Source: Phycisphaeraceae bacterium (GTDB lineage Bacteria; Planctomycetota; Phycisphaerae; Phycisphaerales; Phycisphaeraceae). Taken from it: 64,000 nucleotides of DNA. Below the pieces are notes generated by a model, which worked only from the letters and a program-made list of their open reading frames with translations, was not told where the DNA came from and searched no databases. Location of the stretch: positions 1 through 64,000 of the forward strand of contig JADZCD010000018.1 in the NCBI GenBank assembly GCA_020851735.1, read 5' to 3'. Positions 8,789-17,969 of this stretch are shown here, one piece after another. How positions within the stretch are numbered: the first letter of the stretch is position 1; each line of letters begins with the position of its first letter. The translations under genes were made by a program, and so were the position numbers.

Positions 8789-9790
8789 ATGGAAGTGGCT
8801 TTGCTGGGTTGCGCCCATATTCATACGCCGGGTTTCGTGAAGATGCTCAAAGCCCGCGCGGGCGTGAAGGTCGCGGGCGTGTGGGATCACGACGCGGCCC
8901 GGGCGAAAAAAAACGCCGACGAGCTGGGCACCTCCACGGTGCGCGAAGTCAAGGCTCTCCTGGACAACAAGGCGGTGGCGGCCGTGGTGGTCTGCGCTGA
9001 GACCAACCGGCACGAGGAACTGGTGACGGCGGTGGTGGCGGCCGGCAAGCACTTGTTTGTCGAAAAGCCGCTGGGTTTCAGCGGGCATGACGCCGATCGC
9101 ATGGCCGAGGCGATTGAAAAGGCGGGGCTGCTCTTTCAGACCGGCTATTTCCTGCGCGGCCAGCCGCACTATCAATTCATCAAGCAGCAGATCGACAAGG
9201 GCACGTTCGGCAAGGTGTCGGCCGTGCGACACAGCAATTCGCACCACGGGTCGATCGGCGGGTGGTTCGACGGCGAGTGGCGCTGGATGGCCGACCCGCG
9301 CGTGGCTGGGTGCGGGGCGTTCGGCGACGTGGGCACGCACGGCTTGGATTTGCTCATGTGGTTCATGGGCCCGGTGGAGCGCTGCACGGGCGACATCAGC
9401 GTGGTGACGGGCCGCTACGGCGATTGCGATGAGAACGGCGAGGCGCTCTTGAAGTTCGCTAGCGGCGCGGTGGGCTCGCTGGCGGCCGGCTGGGTGGATT
9501 TGGCCAATCCGGTGACCTGCATCGTCAGCGGCACCGAGGCTCACGCGGTGGTGACCGGCGGCAAGCTGTATTTTAAGTGCGAAAAGGTGGCTGGCGCCGA
9601 CGGCAAGAGCCCGTGGACGGACATGCCGGCGGTCTGGCCGCACGCTTTTGAGAATTTTCTGGACGCGGTGGAAGGCAAGCCGCACCCGCCCCTGGTCAGC
9701 CCGCGCGAGGCGGCCGATCGGTCGGCCGTGATGGACACGATCTACGAAGCAGCCCGGCAAGGGCGCTGGCTGCCGCCGCGAAAGCGCTAA
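8789..9790 (+). CDS. Gfo/Idh/MocA-family NAD(P)-dependent oxidoreductase
   Basis: 333 residues. An N-terminal Rossmann fold (EVALLGCAHIHTPGFVKML) is followed by the family hallmark EKPLG (92-96) and a C-terminal alpha/beta dimerisation domain (about 125-300). Members oxidise or reduce sugars, inositols and related polyols; the substrate cannot be read from sequence. A GxG variant (GCAH) replaces the usual GxGxxG. The ATG at 8789 has an AGGAG site 8 bases upstream. It lies about 50 bp after the TPR-YggX gene and could be cotranscribed; it converges on sixA. Confidence 0.88.
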   Translation: MEVALLGCAHIHTPGFVKMLKARAGVKVAGVWDHDAARAKKNADELGTSTVREVKALLDNKAVAAVVVCAETNRHEELVTAVVAAGKHLFVEKPLGFSGHDADRMAEAIEKAGLLFQTGYFLRGQPHYQFIKQQIDKGTFGKVSAVRHSNSHHGSIGGWFDGEWRWMADPRVAGCGAFGDVGTHGLDLLMWFMGPVERCTGDISVVTGRYGDCDENGEALLKFASGAVGSLAAGWVDLANPVTCIVSGTEAHAVVTGGKLYFKCEKVAGADGKSPWTDMPAVWPHAFENFLDAVEGKPHPPLVSPREAADRSAVMDTIYEAARQGRWLPPRKR

Positions 9791-9817
9791 AGGCAACTTG
9801 ATTAATCGACCTTAAAG

Positions 9818-10318
9818 CTAATCCTTGCCCGCCAGGCCGCGGAGCATCTTGGGCGTGGCCAGCCAGAGCAGGCGACAGGACAGGGGAGTGGCTTTTTCGC
9901 CCCATTCCAGTTCCAGGCAGGCGGCACTGCAATTTTTGAGGCTGGTGAACTCCCCGCCCGCGCCCGGAGCGCAGAGGAGTTGGAGCAACTGGCTTTGGGT
10001 CGGTTCGTGCCCGACGATCCAGATGGATTCCTCGGGGCGCTGGCGTATTTTTTTGGCGATGTCGCGCGGCGCGTCCTGGCTTAGCGGCGGGAAGAGCGCG
10101 GGTTCGACGCGCCACGGTCGGCCGAGGATCTCGGCCGTCTGGCGGGCCCGGGTTTTTGGGCTGGTCAGAATGACCTGGGGTTTGGCGGCGATTTTGGCCA
10201 GACCCTCGGCGGCGTGGGTGGTTTTTTCAATGCCCTCGCTGCTTAAGCGACGGGAATCGTCGCTGCCGTCGGGACTGTCGTTTTCCGCGATGCCGTGACG
10301 AATGACGATCAATTGCAT
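9818..10318 (-). CDS. sixA: SixA-like phosphohistidine phosphatase
   Basis: 166 residues, histidine-phosphatase superfamily. The catalytic RHG motif is at residues 7-9 (VIRHGIAEN) and the second histidine at about 104 (VGHEP). A SPKTRARQTA segment carries the phosphate-binding arginine. SixA proteins dephosphorylate phosphohistidine on phosphotransfer proteins; in E. coli this includes the nitrogen PTS protein NPr. It is the last gene of the phosphate block, 64 bp after phoU. The start at 10318 (MQLIVIRHG) fits the family; upstream codons to 10363 look non-coding. Confidence 0.85.
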   Translation of the reverse strand: MQLIVIRHGIAENDSPDGSDDSRRLSSEGIEKTTHAAEGLAKIAAKPQVILTSPKTRARQTAEILGRPWRVEPALFPPLSQDAPRDIAKKIRQRPEESIWIVGHEPTQSQLLQLLCAPGAGGEFTSLKNCSAACLELEWGEKATPLSCRLLWLATPKMLRGLAGKD

Positions 10319-10381
10319 GGGAACACTCACCTTCCTGGCGTGGGCGCGGAGCGGTCGGCGCATCGGCAGGGGAGGGTGATT

Positions 10382-11092
10382 TTACTGCTTGTCGGCAATG
10401 GCTGCCGACCCGCGGGGCACGCGGTCTTCGTCGTGCGGCCGGCTGTGGCGGAGGATCTGGCCGTTGACCAGGTAGATCACGTCCTCGGCAATGTTCACGG
10501 TGTGGTCGGCAATGCGTTCGAGCTGCCGGGAGATGCTGACAAAGTGAAAGAGCGTGCCCATCCAGTCCGGCTGCTGGCGGACGCGTTCCTCAAGGATTTC
10601 GTACATGCGGCGGTGCATGCGGTCGATCGGGTCGTCGCCGCGGCGGACGGATTCAGCCAGGTCGGTGTTGCGGTGGATCAAGGCGTCCAAGCTGTGGTGG
10701 AGCATGGTCTGCACCTGGCGGGCCATTTCCGGCAGGTGGAAGGGGGCAGCCTCCAGGGGCGGGGCGACGGCGATGAACTGGGCCTGCTCAGCGATGTTCA
10801 CCGCCAGGTCGGCGATGCGCTCCAAGTCGTTATTGATCTTCAAGAGCGCCACCACAAAGCGCAGGTCCATGGCCACCGGCTGATAGCAGGCCAAGGTGTG
10901 CAGGCACTCTTCTTCCACGTCGATCTCGGCGGCGTCGATCAGCTCGTCGTCGTCGACGACGGCCTGGGCCAGCTCTTTATCGCGGGTTTCCATGGCCCGC
11001 ATGGCGCGCTGGACGCTTTCTTCCACCTGCGCGCCCAGGGCCAGGATCATTTTTTTGAGCTTTTCAAATTGGTGCTGCAGGTGCTGGGACAT
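10382..11092 (-). CDS. phoU: Phosphate signalling regulator PhoU
   Basis: 236 residues made of two PhoU three-helix repeats, with family signatures RAMRAMETRDKELAQAVVDDD, LERIADLAVNIAE and LERIADHTVNIAEDV. PhoU links Pst transporter activity to the Pho two-component system and limits phosphate uptake; it acts in the cytoplasm at the membrane. The start at 11092 is supported by GGAG in the upstream TTGGAGAATC. It is separated from pstB by about 95 bp containing a hairpin and AACTCCT repeats, unlike the tight spacing of the other pst genes. Confidence 0.95.
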   Translation of the reverse strand: MSQHLQHQFEKLKKMILALGAQVEESVQRAMRAMETRDKELAQAVVDDDELIDAAEIDVEEECLHTLACYQPVAMDLRFVVALLKINNDLERIADLAVNIAEQAQFIAVAPPLEAAPFHLPEMARQVQTMLHHSLDALIHRNTDLAESVRRGDDPIDRMHRRMYEILEERVRQQPDWMGTLFHFVSISRQLERIADHTVNIAEDVIYLVNGQILRHSRPHDEDRVPRGSAAIADKQ

Positions 11093-11113
11093 AGTGATTG
11101 ATTCTCCAAGGCT

Positions 11114-11183
11114 CGGAAGCCCACCCATTTCTTCGGTGGGCTTTGCTCTGCCAACTATCCTTAACTCCTAACTCCTAACTCCT
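11114..11183. repeat. REP-like hairpin plus AACTCCT tandem repeat between pstB and phoU
   Basis: AGCCCACC..CGGTGGGCT forms an 8-9 bp stem (about 11116-11143). It is followed by three exact tandem AACTCCT units at 11163-11183. On the minus strand this lies in the pstB-phoU intercistronic RNA, where a stable hairpin could affect message stability. Confidence 0.7.
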
Positions 11184-11187
11184 AAAC

Positions 11188-12201
11188 TCATCCAAAGCGC
11201 CCGGTGATGTAGTCTTCCGTCTGGCGCAGGCGCGGGTTGGTGAAAATGTGAATAGTCGGGCCATATTCGATGAGGTTGCCTAAGTACATGAACACGGTGT
11301 AATCGCTGGAGCGTGAGGCCTGTTGCATGTTGTGGGTGACCATGAGGATGGTGTAGTCGCCTTTAAGCGAGGCGATCAAGTCCTCGATGCGTCCGGTGGC
11401 GATCGGGTCCAGGGCGGAGCAAGGCTCGTCCATGAGCAGGATTTCCGGTTCGGCGGCGATGGCCCGGGCGATGCACAGGCGCTGCTGCTGCCCGCCGGAG
11501 AGGCTTAAAGCGCTTTCGGTGAGCCGATCTTTCACTTCGTCCCAGAGGGCGGCGCTGCGGAGGCTTTCCTCGCAGACTTGCGCGAGCACGCCGCGGCGGC
11601 GTTCGCCGTCGATGCGCAGGGAGTAGACGACGTTCTCAAAAATGCTCATGGGGAAGGGATTGGGCTTCTGGAACACCATGCCCATGCGTTTGCGGAGCTG
11701 AATGACGTCCACGTCGCGGGCGTAGATCGACTGGCCGAGCAGTTTCATTTCACCGTCGATGCGGACGTGGTCGATCAGGTCGTTGATGCGATTGACCGAG
11801 CGCAGGAGCGTGGACTTGCCGCAGCCGGAGGGCCCGATCAGGGCGGTGACCTTGCCGCGGGGCACGCCCATGGTGACGTCAAAGAGGGCCTGCTTAGGCC
11901 CGTACCAGAGATTGAATTTTTCGATTTCCAGGACGTTGTCTTCGTGGCGAAGAGTTTCGTAGATCACCGGAGGCTTAGGGTCGGCGTCCGTGACGACGTG
12001 GCCGACGTGGAGGGAGGTAGCCAGGGAGGATGAAGTACCCCCCGGCAGAGCCGGGGGCTGAGCCGCAGCTCCTTGCGGGGGCGAATTTACTTCCGGGGGG
12101 GAAGTTGCTTCCGGGGGCGATTCCGGGGGTGCTTCCGGGGGTGCTTCCGGGGGCGGGGGTTGGGCGAATTTGCTTGGCGGCATAGTCACTTGTTTGATCA
12201 T
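11188..12201 (-). CDS. pstB: Phosphate ABC transporter ATP-binding protein PstB with repeat-encoded N-terminus
   Basis: 337 residues from the ATG at 12201; a TTG at 12222 is an alternative start. The ABC ATPase core begins near [18 protein letters not shown] and has Walker [10 protein letters not shown], a Q-loop VFQKPNPFP typical of PstB, signature LSGGQQQR, Walker [14 protein letters not shown] and the switch histidine in MVTHNMQQA. It energises high-affinity phosphate import through PstC/PstA. The first 80 or so residues are extra compared with usual PstB (about 250-260 residues). They consist of [11 protein letters not shown] repeats and [10 protein letters not shown], translated from palindromic repeat DNA. 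The start lies 1 bp after the pstA stop. Confidence 0.95.
   Translation of the reverse strand: MIKQVTMPPSKFAQPPPPEAPPEAPPESPPEATSPPEVNSPPQGAAAQPPALPGGTSSSLATSLHVGHVVTDADPKPPVIYETLRHEDNVLEIEKFNLWYGPKQALFDVTMGVPRGKVTALIGPSGCGKSTLLRSVNRINDLIDHVRIDGEMKLLGQSIYARDVDVIQLRKRMGMVFQKPNPFPMSIFENVVYSLRIDGERRRGVLAQVCEESLRSAALWDEVKDRLTESALSLSGGQQQRLCIARAIAAEPEILLMDEPCSALDPIATGRIEDLIASLKGDYTILMVTHNMQQASRSSDYTVFMYLGNLIEYGPTIHIFTNPRLRQTEDYITGRFG
12031..12170. repeat. In-frame repeat insert in the 5' end of pstB
   Basis: A GTACCCCCCGGCAGAGCCGG palindrome (12034-12060) is followed by a run of TTCCGGGGGNG units (about 12090-12155). It is the same element, in the same reading frame ([10 protein letters not shown]), as in addA. 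It adds Pro/Glu-rich sequence before the ATPase domain. Confidence 0.85.
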
Positions 12202-12202
12202 T

Positions 12203-13996
12203 TTAGAATTGATTGCCCACAAAGCGACGCCTCAGGCGGCTGCGCAGGCGGATGGCGGTGATATTAAGCAGGGCCACGAGCAAAATCAGGAGCAAAGTAG
12301 TGGTAAATACCATGGGTTTGGCGGCTTCGGAGTTCTGGCTCTGAAAGCCTAAATCATAAATGTGGAAGCCCAGGTGCATGAAGCTGCGTTGGGGGTGGAG
12401 GAAGGGAAACGCCGCGTCGGCCGGCAGTTCCGGGGCGAGTTTGGCAGCGCCCACGAGCATGAGGGGAGCGACTTCGCCAGCCCCGCGGGCCATGGCCAGG
12501 ATGGCGCCGGTCATGATGCCGGGCATGGCCCTAGGCAGGACGATGCGGCGGACGGTTTGCCACTTGCTGGCTCCGCAGGCGTAGGAGCCCTCGCGCATGG
12601 AGCGCGGCACGGCAGCCAAGGCCTCCTCCGTGGCGACGATGACCACCGGCAGCGTGAGCAGGGCCAGTGTCAGCGAAGCCCAGAGCAGCCCGCCCTTGCC
12701 GAAGGTGGGATTGGGCAGTTGGGCGGCAAAGAGCAGTTGATCGATGCCGGCCCCGACGATGTAGCAGAAAAAGCCCAGGCCGAACACGCCGAAGACGATG
12801 CTGGGCACGCCGGCCAGATTGTTGATGGCGATGCGCACGAGGCTGACGATCCAGCCGCCGCGGGCGTATTCGCGCAGGTAAAGGGCCGCCATGACGCCAA
12901 AGGGCACCACGGCGATGGACATCAGCAGCGTCATCAGCACGGTGCCGTAGATGGCGGGGAACACGCCGCCTTCGCTGTTGGCCTCGCGCGGCCAGGCGGA
13001 AACGAATTCCCACCAGCGGCTGAGGTAGACCTTGAGTTTGCCGGCCAAGGTCAGTTGGTTGGCGGGGTACAGACGCACGACGTCAGCCAGCGGCAGGGAT
13101 TTGGTGCGTCCGTCGGCCGTGGCCAGGAGCAACTGCACGCGGGCGTTCTGGGCTTTGAGGGTCTGGATTTCTTCGCGCAGGTCAGCCAGTTGTTTGTCGA
13201 TGCCCGCGCGGAGCGCCTGGGCTTCGGCTGCAGCCTGCTGGTGTTGCGGGGAATTAAGCCCAAAGCGAAGTTCCGCCTGCCGGATGGTTAAGCGGGATTC
13301 CTCAAGCTGGCGGCTGAGCTGGCCAATCTGGTGGGTTTCCAGGTCGGTGACGCGCTGGCGCTGGGCGCGGGCCTGTTGGTGATATTGCTCAAAGAGCGTG
13401 TAAATTTGCCGGCAGGCGTCTTCCTGGGCGGGGCCCTCGAGGTTACGCGCGTCGGCCAGGGGTTGGCTGTCCTGCAGGATCGCCAGCGGCAGGCCGTAGA
13501 AGCGTCCCCACTCCACACGCTCAACGACCAAGGCCCAGCGCGGCTGGGAACGCTGCTTTACGTCCGCCTCATCGACCCAGGCAAAGTGCGCGCCGGTGAG
13601 TTCAAAGTTGCCGGTGCGCAATAAATCGCGGTGTGGGTCCGCGGCGGCGGTCGGCTGGGAGGGCGGGGCGGGAGCTTCGGCCGCCGGGGCCTGGGAGCGA
13701 TCCGCTTCGCGGCGGGTGACTTCGCCCATCAGCGTCCGGCCGTCGGCTAACTGCATCCGCACGACCGGCTGCGGCCAGAAGGTCACCAGACCCTGATAGA
13801 GCACTAAGAGCATCAGGCCGACGATCATCGCCAGGCAGACGGTGAGCGTGCCGCCGGTCAGCCACACCCAGGGCTCGCCGCGGGCTAAGAGCGCCACGGC
13901 CGGCCCGCTGGCACGACGGCGTTGGCGCGGCAGCCGGGCTTTGGCCGGGCGCGGCGGAGGGGAAGGCGAAGAGGTTGGCGGCGCGGCTGCGCTCAT
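12203..13996 (-). CDS. pstA: Phosphate ABC transporter permease PstA (long form)
   Basis: 597 residues, about twice the size of E. coli PstA. After a cytoplasmic Arg/Pro-rich N-terminus, TM1 lies near residues 55-78 ([20 protein letters not shown]). A periplasmic region of about 280 residues follows, with a coiled coil (about 180-260). The permease core with several TM helices starts near [22 protein letters not shown] and includes the EAA-like loop [20 protein letters not shown]. It forms the membrane channel for phosphate with PstC. The start at 13996 overlaps the pstC stop in ATGA (13993-13996). Confidence 0.9.
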   Translation of the reverse strand: MSAAAPPTSSPSPPPRPAKARLPRQRRRASGPAVALLARGEPWVWLTGGTLTVCLAMIVGLMLLVLYQGLVTFWPQPVVRMQLADGRTLMGEVTRREADRSQAPAAEAPAPPSQPTAAADPHRDLLRTGNFELTGAHFAWVDEADVKQRSQPRWALVVERVEWGRFYGLPLAILQDSQPLADARNLEGPAQEDACRQIYTLFEQYHQQARAQRQRVTDLETHQIGQLSRQLEESRLTIRQAELRFGLNSPQHQQAAAEAQALRAGIDKQLADLREEIQTLKAQNARVQLLLATADGRTKSLPLADVVRLYPANQLTLAGKLKVYLSRWWEFVSAWPREANSEGGVFPAIYGTVLMTLLMSIAVVPFGVMAALYLREYARGGWIVSLVRIAINNLAGVPSIVFGVFGLGFFCYIVGAGIDQLLFAAQLPNPTFGKGGLLWASLTLALLTLPVVIVATEEALAAVPRSMREGSYACGASKWQTVRRIVLPRAMPGIMTGAILAMARGAGEVAPLMLVGAAKLAPELPADAAFPFLHPQRSFMHLGFHIYDLGFQSQNSEAAKPMVFTTTLLLILLVALLNITAIRLRSRLRRRFVGNQF

Positions 13997-16668
13997 AGCT
14001 GGAAAGCCCTCTTGCGGAAGCGCAGCCGCACGGCCTCGGCCAGGGTGTTGATGATGAAAGTCAGGATAAAGAGCACCAGGGCCGTCATGAACAGCGTGCG
14101 ATAGTGGGTGCTGTTGCGCACAGCCTCGGGCATTTCGGTGGCGATGTTGGCGCTGAGCGTGCGGAAGCCCTCGAAGATGTTGGCCTTGAGCACGGGCGTG
14201 TTGCCCGCGGCCATGAGGACGATCATGGTTTCGCCCACCGCGCGGCCCAGGCCGACCATCACGGCGCTGAACAGCCCGCTCATGGCGGTGGGGATGATCA
14301 CGCGCACGGCTGTCTGCCAAGGCGTGGCCCCGGCGCCCAGCGAGGCCGAACGCAGGTGATCGGGCACAGCTGAGAGGGCGTCGTCAGCGATGGTGTAGAT
14401 GATGGGGATGACGGCAAAGCCCATGGCGAACCCGACGATCAGGGCGTTGCGCTGGACGTAAGTCTGCATGGGGGCCAGGTCGATGCCGGCCAGAGTCCAC
14501 GGCCCGCGCGGGTCCCAGCCCAGCAGGGTCAGCAGGTAAGCGCCGCTAAGGGCCAGGAGCACCGTCAGGCAGCACCCGCAGACAAAGCGCAGGGCGTTGA
14601 CCCGCGCGGCCCGGGCGCGGGTCCATGCCGAGGAATGCTCACGCAGCCAGGGGTCGATCCAGCGGGTGACCAGCATCACCGTCAGCAAGGCGGTCAGCGG
14701 CATAAGCAATAGCACCCACCCGCCGGCGGGACTGCCGATCTGCCCGTCCAGCCAGTGGTGCAGATCGCCGGCAAACAGCCATAGCTCCATCCAAGGGCCC
14801 AGGAGATAGGCGCTGACCAGGCCCAGGGGCAAGAGCAGCAGCAGAAACCACAGACGCTGGGAGTCGAGGCGCAAGGTCAGGCGATAGGGCAACAGATGCC
14901 AGACGATGGCGCCGGCTAAGAACACCAGGGGTACGGTGAACAGGCCCAGCAGGACCGAGGGGATGACGTTTTCCACGAAGGGGGCGATCACCAGTCCGGC
15001 CAAGAAGCCTAAGACCACGCTGGGGAGGCTGGCCATCAGTTCGATGGTGGGTTTCACGCGGGCTTTGACACGCGGGTGGAGGAACTCGCTGGTGTAGATG
15101 GCGGCCAGGAGCGCCAGGGGCGTGGCGATGAGCATGGCGTAGAGCGTGGCTTTAAGGGAGCCGAAGACCAGCGGAATCAGCCCGAGCTTAGGCTCAAAGT
15201 CATCGGTGGCGGCTGAGGATTGCCAGACGTGGACGGGCTGATTGTAGCCCTCGTACCAGACGGGGCTGAAGATCGAGTTGAAAGTGACTTCAGGGTAGCC
15301 CACGTCGATGCGCCATTGCCGCCAGCCAGAGGCGGACAGGGCCAGAATGCCGTCGTCCTTGGGGGCCATGGCCAGCGCGGTGACGGGTTGGTCGGCTCCG
15401 ACGTCCAGGCTGGCGAGAACTTTTCCGCTGGTGACGTGGATCAGGTCCAGATGTCCGTCGGCGTATCCGACGGCCACCAGGCGGCGGCGATAGGAAGAGG
15501 CGATGGCGGTAACGGCGTGCGTGCGGCCCGGCAGGGTACGTGTCAGGACGAAGGTGGCCCCGTCGGAGGTCGTGGCCTGCGGGGGTTTGGTGCGAAACCA
15601 GACGCTCAATTGACCCTTGGAATCGCCCGCGACCAGGCTGTTGCGACCGAGGACAAAGTGCAGGGCGGTTAAGCGGGCCTGCGGGTCCGCCAGCAGATCG
15701 ACGGTCTCCACCAAGGCGGGCTTTTGCAGGTCGCGGATGTCGTAGCGAAGGAGCGAGCCGTCTTCCCAGGCCAGCACCAGGCCGTCGCCCAGGCCGAAGA
15801 CACCGAGGAAAATGGGCTTGCCCTGCACGTGAGCGTGCGTGGGCAGGTTGGCGCGGGTCACGCGCTGGGTGGTCTTGCCGGTCATCATGTTCCGCTGCTG
15901 GCGCACGGATTCGACGACGACCTGCCCGTCGGCCGTCAGGGCGGCCACCAGGTGCCCGGAGGATTGTTGCAGATAGTCCAACAGGACGACGGGCTGATCG
16001 GAACCGGTCTCCAAGGGATCATCCATCTCCACTTTGAGGGTCCGCCGCTGCCACTTTTCGTCGGTAAGGCGATCCCAAAGGGCCGCATCCGCGGCGATGG
16101 ATTGACCGACAGGAAGGTTCCGAGCCTCGAGCGGCGACGCGTCCGGGGCGTCGGGGCCCAGCAGTTGGCTGACCACCGTCACCCGGCCTAAGCGAATGGC
16201 GCCGTTCTGGTAGCCGACAGCCACGGCGTCATTCTGGCCGCAGGCGGCGGCGGCGGTGATCGTCGGGGTCGGACCGGGGGCGGTGGCCGGTGAGGTTGAC
16301 GCGACCGGCGCCGAAGCGAGGGATTGGCTGAGGGCAGGAGCGTTGGCCGCAAGGCGGAACAAGCCGGCCTGTCCCGCCGAGGTCAGATACAGGCCCAACT
16401 GCTGCGGGTCGTCCATCGCCAGGTAGGCAGGGAGTATGTCCTTGGGTCCCGTGGAGTTCGACGCCTGGGAGTCAATCGAAGCCCCGCCGAATAAGGGCAT
16501 GACGACCCACAGCAGGAACACCAGCACGCCGCAGACGGCCACGATGGTGCCGATGCCGCCCAAGGTGATCAGGGTTTTGGCTGTGGTGTCAGCCAGGCGC
16601 ACGCCGGGGCGCGTTCCATGCGAGTGGCGGTGTTTCTTGGGCTGAGGGTTGACGTTCATAGGGAACAT
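13993..16668 (-). CDS. pstC: Phosphate ABC transporter permease PstC (long form with propeller-like domain)
   Basis: 891 residues. TM1 is near residues 32-58 (TLITLGGIGTIVAVCGVLVF). A soluble region of about 400 residues follows with WD40/propeller-like repeats (DSKGQLSVWF, YADGHLDLIHVTSGKVLASL). The permease core starts near residue 510 (LIPLVFGSLKATLYAMLIATP), with the EAA-like motif GATPWQTAVRVIIPTAMSG near the C-terminus. The usual PstC is about 320 residues; extended PstC proteins are known in some Proteobacteria. An internal ATG at 16659 is an equally good start; neither has a clear ribosome-binding site. Confidence 0.9.
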   Translation of the reverse strand: MFPMNVNPQPKKHRHSHGTRPGVRLADTTAKTLITLGGIGTIVAVCGVLVFLLWVVMPLFGGASIDSQASNSTGPKDILPAYLAMDDPQQLGLYLTSAGQAGLFRLAANAPALSQSLASAPVASTSPATAPGPTPTITAAAACGQNDAVAVGYQNGAIRLGRVTVVSQLLGPDAPDASPLEARNLPVGQSIAADAALWDRLTDEKWQRRTLKVEMDDPLETGSDQPVVLLDYLQQSSGHLVAALTADGQVVVESVRQQRNMMTGKTTQRVTRANLPTHAHVQGKPIFLGVFGLGDGLVLAWEDGSLLRYDIRDLQKPALVETVDLLADPQARLTALHFVLGRNSLVAGDSKGQLSVWFRTKPPQATTSDGATFVLTRTLPGRTHAVTAIASSYRRRLVAVGYADGHLDLIHVTSGKVLASLDVGADQPVTALAMAPKDDGILALSASGWRQWRIDVGYPEVTFNSIFSPVWYEGYNQPVHVWQSSAATDDFEPKLGLIPLVFGSLKATLYAMLIATPLALLAAIYTSEFLHPRVKARVKPTIELMASLPSVVLGFLAGLVIAPFVENVIPSVLLGLFTVPLVFLAGAIVWHLLPYRLTLRLDSQRLWFLLLLLPLGLVSAYLLGPWMELWLFAGDLHHWLDGQIGSPAGGWVLLLMPLTALLTVMLVTRWIDPWLREHSSAWTRARAARVNALRFVCGCCLTVLLALSGAYLLTLLGWDPRGPWTLAGIDLAPMQTYVQRNALIVGFAMGFAVIPIIYTIADDALSAVPDHLRSASLGAGATPWQTAVRVIIPTAMSGLFSAVMVGLGRAVGETMIVLMAAGNTPVLKANIFEGFRTLSANIATEMPEAVRNSTHYRTLFMTALVLFILTFIINTLAEAVRLRFRKRAFQL

Positions 16669-16698
16669 TTGTCGGCAGGTTTGACGCGGCTGGGGCGG

Positions 16699-17682
16699 CT
16701 AGAACCCAGGCTCAATGCCTACGGATTGTAGGGCTTGGCGGGCCACGTCGGCACTGACAGGCAGGTAACCGTCCTTGAGGACCGCTTCCTGGCCCTGGCG
16801 GCTGAAAATGTAGCGAATGAACTCGCGGCGGAGGGGGTCGATCTTGCTGTTAGGTGCGTAGTTGACGCTCAGGAGCAGGAAGCGGGAAAGGGAATAATCG
16901 CCGCTGTAAGCGTTCTGGGGCTCGGCAGGCACCATAGGGCTGCTGGCGTCCAAGGCCAGGGGCACGGCGCGGACGTCGGCGGTTTTGTAGCCGATGCCGC
17001 TGTAGCCGATGGCGTAGCGGTCGCTGGCCACGCCCTGGACGACCGAGGAACTGCCGGGCTGTTCCTTGACGCTGTCCTTAAAGTCGCCTTTGCCTAAGGT
17101 GTGTTCCTTAAAGTAGCCGTAGGTGCCGGAGGCGGAATTGCGGCCATAGAGGCCGATGGGGGCGCTCTCCCATTCGCCTTTGAGATCAAGCTGGCCCCAG
17201 CGGGAAAGGTCCTGCGGATAGCCGAGGTTGCGGCTCTTGGAGAAGATCGCGTCCACCTGCGGAAGGGTCAGGCCCTGGATGGGGTTGTCCTTATTGACGT
17301 AAACCGCCAGCATGTCGATGGAGGTGGAAAGCTGCGTGGGCTTGTACCCGAAATGCTTTTCAAACTCGTCGATTTCCTGCTGCTTCATGGGCCGGCTCAT
17401 GGGCCCGAAGTTGGCGGTGCCGGAGATCAGGGCGCCGGGCGCGGTGGAAGAGCCCTTGCCTTCGATTTCCACGGTGATGTTGGGATAAATGGCTTTAAAC
17501 CCCTCGGCCCAGAGGGTCATGAGGTTGTTCATGGTGTCCGAGCCCTTGCTGACGATGGCTCCGGAGACCCCCTCGGCCGGTTTGTATTCGGGCAGGGCGG
17601 GATCGACGGCGACCTGGGCGTGGGCGGCGAGGGTCAGCCCTGCAAACAGAGCGATACCCAGCAGGTTTTTTCGAGCGCTCAT
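16699..17682 (-). CDS. pstS: Phosphate-binding periplasmic protein PstS
   Basis: 327 residues. The signal peptide is MSARKNLLGIALFAGLTLAA, cut near AHA-Q. The mature protein has PstS/PBP-like phosphate contacts: SKGSDTMNNLM (phosphate-binding loop), EGKGSSTAPGAL, and GRNSASGTYGYFKE. It captures phosphate in the periplasm and hands it to PstCA. The start at 17682 has CGGAGA upstream. It is the first gene of the pst operon, 31 bp before pstC. A candidate operator-like inverted repeat lies 64 bp upstream. Confidence 0.95.
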   Translation of the reverse strand: MSARKNLLGIALFAGLTLAAHAQVAVDPALPEYKPAEGVSGAIVSKGSDTMNNLMTLWAEGFKAIYPNITVEIEGKGSSTAPGALISGTANFGPMSRPMKQQEIDEFEKHFGYKPTQLSTSIDMLAVYVNKDNPIQGLTLPQVDAIFSKSRNLGYPQDLSRWGQLDLKGEWESAPIGLYGRNSASGTYGYFKEHTLGKGDFKDSVKEQPGSSSVVQGVASDRYAIGYSGIGYKTADVRAVPLALDASSPMVPAEPQNAYSGDYSLSRFLLLSVNYAPNSKIDPLRREFIRYIFSRQGQEAVLKDGYLPVSADVARQALQSVGIEPGF

Positions 17683-17745
17683 ATATGTTCTCCGTGTTTG
17701 GTTGGCGTAGTGAATCCCCGAATCGGCTGACACTATAGATGGGCA

Positions 17746-17766
17746 TTGTTAGGAATCTGCTAACAA
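17746..17766. promoter_or_regulatory. Inverted repeat TTGTTAG-N7-CTAACAA upstream of pstS
   Basis: A perfect 7-bp inverted repeat with a 7-bp spacer, 64 bp before the pstS start, in an AT-rich stretch (17700-17830). Its position suits an operator for the phosphate regulator. CTAACA resembles the half-site of Bacillus-type PhoP boxes (TTAACA), but the arrangement here is inverted, not direct. The role is an inference. Confidence 0.35.
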
Positions 17767-17900
17767 ACCAGCTAAAAAACGGTCATAAAAATATCACAAG
17801 ACATGATGATTTTTAAAGCGGTCGGAAGCGCCCATAGCAGGCGAATTTCCGGGGTTCTCGAACGGCTCAGGGCACTATAAAAGGCTAAGGCGCCGGGGGC

Positions 17901-17936
17901 AAATAAAAAAGGCTGGAGACGGGTGTCTCCAGCCTT
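17901..17936 (-). terminator. Rho-independent terminator of the PEP-CTERM gene
   Basis: The 12-bp stem AAGGCTGGAGAC / GTCTCCAGCCTT has a GGGT loop (17909-17936). On the minus strand it is followed by TTTTTTATTT. It lies 34 bp after the stop of the upstream minus-strand gene and isolates it from pst transcription. Confidence 0.9.
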
Positions 17937-17969
17937 CGGAGGAATAAGCAGTCTCGAATCATTCAAGCA

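Noticed and set aside
8291-9796. Long open frame on the minus strand opposite the TPR and Gfo/Idh genes
   Set aside because: It is a shadow of two well-supported plus-strand genes; it has no motif and is rich in His/Arg/Pro.
17772-17966. Small minus-strand frame over the pstS upstream region
   Set aside because: It spans a clear terminator hairpin and a candidate operator, and has no ribosome-binding site.
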